Shown piece by piece: positions 25,752 to 32,500 of a DNA stretch of 32,500 bases (position 1 is the stretch's first letter; every line of letters begins with the position of its first letter). The notes beneath the pieces were generated by a model. The model did not search any database. It was not told where the DNA came from and was given only the letters and a program-made list of their open reading frames with translations. The position numbers were made by a program, and so were the translations under genes. The stretch is from Chrysomallon squamiferum (Eukaryota > Mollusca > Gastropoda > Neomphalida > Peltospiridae), in assembly GCA_012295275.1 (NCBI GenBank), contig CM022668.1:13985522-14018021 (forward strand), read 5' to 3'.

Positions 25752-26640
25752 TGTATGTATGTATGTATGTATGTATGTATGTATGTATGCATATATATAT
25801 ATATGTATATGTATATATATGTATATATGTATATATATTAGCAGGCTAATATGTAACATGCAACTTATTGAATGGATAGGTAACATTTGTTACTGTATCG
25901 TTATAACTAATTTATTGTACAGATTATTAACTAATTATCTTGATGGATTAATGCCATCGAACCAAAAGGTCATGGAGAATAATATTGATGAATAATATTA
26001 AATATTGTGTTTATGTGTCTATAAGTGAATATGAAAGTAATAATTAAATGAAAAAGTGGTAGATTCCTTGTCGTTGTGAATAAATGTCAAAATAGTGGTA
26101 GTGGTAGCAATAGTTGAAGTAGTAGTAGTAAAGGCGTAGGTATAGTAGTATAGATGTAGCAGTAGCAGTAGAAATGCTACTAATTCTTCTGTTGGCATTA
26201 TAACTACAGCGAATAATAATTATGAGTACTGTTACGAAAATGCTTTGACTATTACCACTGCAACCGCTATTACTGTGAACATTACGTTTGTCGAACAAAG
26301 AACTGTGCATTCTTTTCTTCCTATTGTTACTTAGAATTAATATAACAGTTTAATAGCAGCAGCTTTATATACAACAACAAAAATAAAAGCAATGCTAATA
26401 ATGTTTGTGGTAGTTACATTAATAATAATCATAAAATACTAGTAGTAATAGTAATAGTAATAGTAATAAATAAATAAGTAAATAAAATAAAATAAAATGA
26501 AAGAAGGTAAAAAAACCACACCAAAAAATAAACAAAAAGAACAACAGAACAAAAAAAACCCAACCCAAAACCCAGACAAAACAAAACAATAAATAAATAA
26601 ATAAAAATAATTATAATTATTAAAATATAACACCCATTGT
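24936..26640. repeat. GATA, TA/TG, TATG and TAG repeats in the presumed receptor intron
   Basis: (GATA)n 24936-24974; TA/TGTG mixtures to 25260; (TATG)n 25721-25788 then TA; GTA/TAG mixtures 26090-26170 and 26438-26470; A-rich DNA to 26630. No gene seen. Confidence 0.8.
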
Positions 26641-27014
26641 TTCAAACTAACTCTCAGAAAATCTACCACATTTTTTTTTTATCAAGATACTCTGAAATAA
26701 GAAATTCTTCTTTTTCTTCTTCTTATTATTATTCAAAAATCGCGTCTCAAATCTTTCTTTTTTTCCACTTTTACTCCACACATCCACCTTTTCATTCACT
26801 ACACCAGAGAACAGAAGAACAAAATCTGCATCCATCTTTTAAAAAACACAGACACGAAAAATAACACAAATCCATCGCTACTTGGCTGCCATGCATGGAA
26901 TACTGCTAATCCATACAGCTTAATCTACTGACGTACATAAAGATAGGAAATGATTACTAGAGAAGATCATGCAGCTAAGCTCTCGACTGATAGAATGTGT
27001 CTTACAGAATATGA
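26641..27014. other. Unique AT-rich DNA before the minisatellite, no gene seen
   Basis: A T run and TTC/TTA stretch at 26670-26765, then unremarkable sequence. Short open frames on both strands lack any domain. Confidence 0.5.
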
Positions 27015-28155
27015 AAAAGATTCATCTGTATAACAATCGACATATCTGTGTGTAACAACTCTCTAGCAAGATATTCATATTGCTAGATATATTCATAACA
27101 AGAGACATCTCTATAACAAAATGTATATGTATATATACAAGAAACATCTCTATAAGATAATATATATATAGAACAGAAACATCTCTACAAAATAATCTCT
27201 ATAAGAAACTATAAAAGGCCTCTCTATAACATTTGCATAGCTAATGCATCTCTGAAACAAAACATATGCAGGCAAAAAATTTCTCTGTTTAGAAAAAGAA
27301 AATAAAAAATCCTCTTTAATAAGATGAATTCTACAAAAAGAAACATTTCTATTATCAGGCATATCTGTGTAACAAAATACATCTCTATAACAGAATACAT
27401 CTCTATAACAAAGTATATCTCTATAACAGAATATATCTCTGTAATAACATAATCTCTAATAAAACATTCTATAACAAAGATTGTTATAGATACATCTCTA
27501 TTGGGTCTATAGCAAATACATCGATAACAAAACACATCTCTATAACAAGATATATCTCTAAATAAAAATTCTTCTCTATAACAAAATGCATATCTGTACA
27601 AGCTATATCTGTATTACCATATACATCTCTAGACCTAAATGCATCTATAACAACATATTTTTTATAACAAGAGTCATCTCTATAACAAAATGCATCTCTA
27701 TAATAAGATACATCTCTATAACAAGATACATCTCTATAACAAAATACGTCTTTAACAAAAAACATCTCTATAACAAGATGCATCTCTGTAGCAAAAAGCA
27801 TCTCTATAACAAGATACATCTCTATTACAGATATATCTCTATAAATATACATCTCTATAATAAGATACATCTCTATAACAAGATACATCTCTATTACAAA
27901 TATATCTCTATAAATATACATCTCTATAATAAGATACATCTCTGTAGCAAAATGCATCTCGATAATAAGACACATATCTGTTACAGATATATCTCTAAAA
28001 TATACATCTCTATAATAAAATATATCTCTGTAGCAAAATGCATCTGTATAATAAGATACATATCTATTACAGATATATTTCTATAAATATGCATCTCTGT
28101 AACTAGATGCATCTCTATAACAAAATACATCTGTGTAGCAAAATGCGTTTCTGCT
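27015..28155. repeat. 18-bp minisatellite with higher-order structure
   Basis: About 1.1 kb of a monomer close to CATCTCTATAACAAGATA. The left half (27015-27560) is degenerate, with irregular spacing; from about 27670 copies are regular and similar. From 27817 a higher-order pattern appears: CATCTCTATTACAGATAT followed by a shortened 14-15-bp copy (ATCTCTATAAATATA) and two or three 18-bp copies, recurring at 27817, 27886, 27973 and 28059 (periods 69, 87 and 86 bp). Because 18 is a multiple of three, both strands keep long open frames of a hexapeptide repeat: minus 27484-27975 and plus 27586-28086. These are almost certainly not genes. Confidence 0.85.
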
Positions 28156-31565
<3,410 letters not shown>

Positions 31566-31575
31566 GTGTCGATCC

Positions 31576-31578
31576 ATT

Positions 31579-31613
<35 letters not shown>

Positions 31614-31775
31614 TGTTATTATTATTATTATTATTATTATTTCCATATCTTTATAAATAACTATTATCATTATCATTATTTATTTTATTTTTTATCAATA
31701 TTATCATCATCATCATCATTAATATTATTATTATTATTATTATTATTATTATCATCATCATCATTCCTCATCATC
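31576..31775. repeat. (CAT)n and (TTA)n trinucleotide repeats
   Basis: (ATC)n 31578-31612, (TTA)n 31613-31641, then further ATC and TTA blocks to 31772. Confidence 0.9.
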
Positions 31776-31851
31776 ATTCCTATTAAACTTTTATAGGATT
31801 CGTCCCCACCTGAAACCCTTCTCTTAAATACTTCCAGGTGATAAACACACT

Positions 31852-32160
31852 ACGTCATAATTACGTCACAAAATACGACCTCTGACAGTACAGAGCTACC
31901 TAACTGAAAAACCGTATAGAGGAGGCAGGCAGTCTGTACACCGTTAATATTTCCATCTGAACGAAGGTTATAACTGAAAAACTGTTAACATATTTCTATC
32001 AGCAGTTTGTAAACTACAGCACATTAGTATTTCGCTTTCCCAAAGCCTCCAAATCTTCACATCCGCTGCGGACTTATTTAATTAGTTGTAAAACGGGTCG
32101 CGCTGACGTCATAGTGACGTCATAATCGCTCGCGGCAGCCCTTAACGATAATTCATTTTC
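31852..32160. promoter_or_regulatory. CRE-rich block with paired TGACGTCA
   Basis: Two exact TGACGTCA palindromes at 32104 and 32115, 11 bp centre to centre (about one helical turn), in a CpG-rich patch (GGGTCGCGC before, CGCTCGCGG after). Two half sites TACGTCA lie at about 31851 and 31862. It may be an enhancer inside the receptor intron or a promoter of an unseen gene to the right. Confidence 0.45.
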
Positions 32161-32500
32161 CATAGACGTTTTACGTTTTGTTTTGTAATTCTGGTCTCAA
32201 AAATTACAATATAAAAATGATTGATTTGCTATTAGCGGCGTTATATAATTCCCGACTTCAACTGTAGCAGCTATAACGTCGGCACTGTCTGTTTCGAAAT
32301 ATGAATAATAATAATAATAATATCTTGACGTCTTTGTGCAAGTTTTGAAATTATTACCCTGCGATATTCTGTATTCTGATTTTCTTTTGGATGCACGACG
32401 TATTGGTTCTCTCCAATGTTGATGCTGTTATTGTTTTTTTCTTCTTCTTCTTCTTCTTCTTCTTCTACTACTACTACTACTACTACTACTGCTACTCACA
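32161..32500. repeat. Unique DNA ending in (CTT)n and (CTA)n
   Basis: (AAT)n at 32303-32321, then (TTC)n 32440-32464 and (TAC)n 32465-32490 at the window edge. Confidence 0.8.

Noticed and set aside
27484-28086. Open frames of about 165 codons on both strands
   Set aside because: They are produced by an 18-bp tandem repeat, a multiple of three, that happens to lack stops; the products are pure hexapeptide repeats.
27015-28155. Resemblance to a CRISPR array
   Set aside because: Units are adjacent 18-mers with no unique spacers, and the window is eukaryotic.

Overview
This is an animal (metazoan) genomic window. It is AT-rich, very dense in microsatellites (long (CT/GA)n, (TA)n, (CA/TG)n, (AAT)n, (ATTT)n and (TATG)n blocks), and carries intron-split genes with GT-AG splice sites. 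My best guess is a lophotrochozoan, probably a mollusc. That rests on genome style and the presence of a GPR158/179-like receptor exon, not on a species-specific marker.

I can support coding sequence in two places. On the minus strand, three exons (13940-13674, 13439-13286, 11416-11187) join with matching phases (0, then 1) into a 216-residue protein. It has a very basic cytoplasmic segment, one membrane helix and a small ectodomain with four cysteines and two N-glycosylation sequons, and it ends at a TGA. I do not recognise the family. On the plus strand, 21081-21982 is a first coding exon of about 300 residues (signal peptide plus the N-terminal part of a Cache-type ectodomain) resembling GPR158/GPR179 orphan class C receptors. 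It ends at a strong GTGAGT donor. No further exon of that gene is recognisable in the remaining 10.5 kb, so intron 1 is probably longer than that.

The two genes lie head to head, with start codons 7.1 kb apart. The interval holds the window's CpG-rich, promoter-like DNA: a block at 18070-18350 with two CCAAT boxes and a TCACGTGA E-box, a G-quadruplex-type G tract at 18460-18490, and a block at 19390-20250 with two YY1-like ATGGC(C/G)GC motifs. A further YY1-like motif points leftwards at 17150-17164.

Layout: 1-11 kb, intergenic DNA dominated by microsatellites, with a GC-rich CRE/E-box block near 3.6 kb; 11.2-14.0 kb, the minus-strand gene, with a cluster of four TGACGTCA palindromes in its second intron; 14-18 kb, microsatellites and a ~103-bp tandem array; 18-20.4 kb, promoter-like DNA; 21-22 kb, the receptor exon; 22-32.5 kb, presumed first intron of the receptor gene. 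That last stretch contains a 122-bp repeat in inverted copies 1.4 kb apart, a perfect 23-bp hairpin, an ~1.1-kb 18-bp minisatellite with higher-order structure, and a paired CRE block near 32.1 kb.

Nothing here looks like a prokaryotic-style defence or mobile system. The most novel item is the unrecognised three-exon membrane protein gene, followed by the strong excess of TGACGTCA sites.
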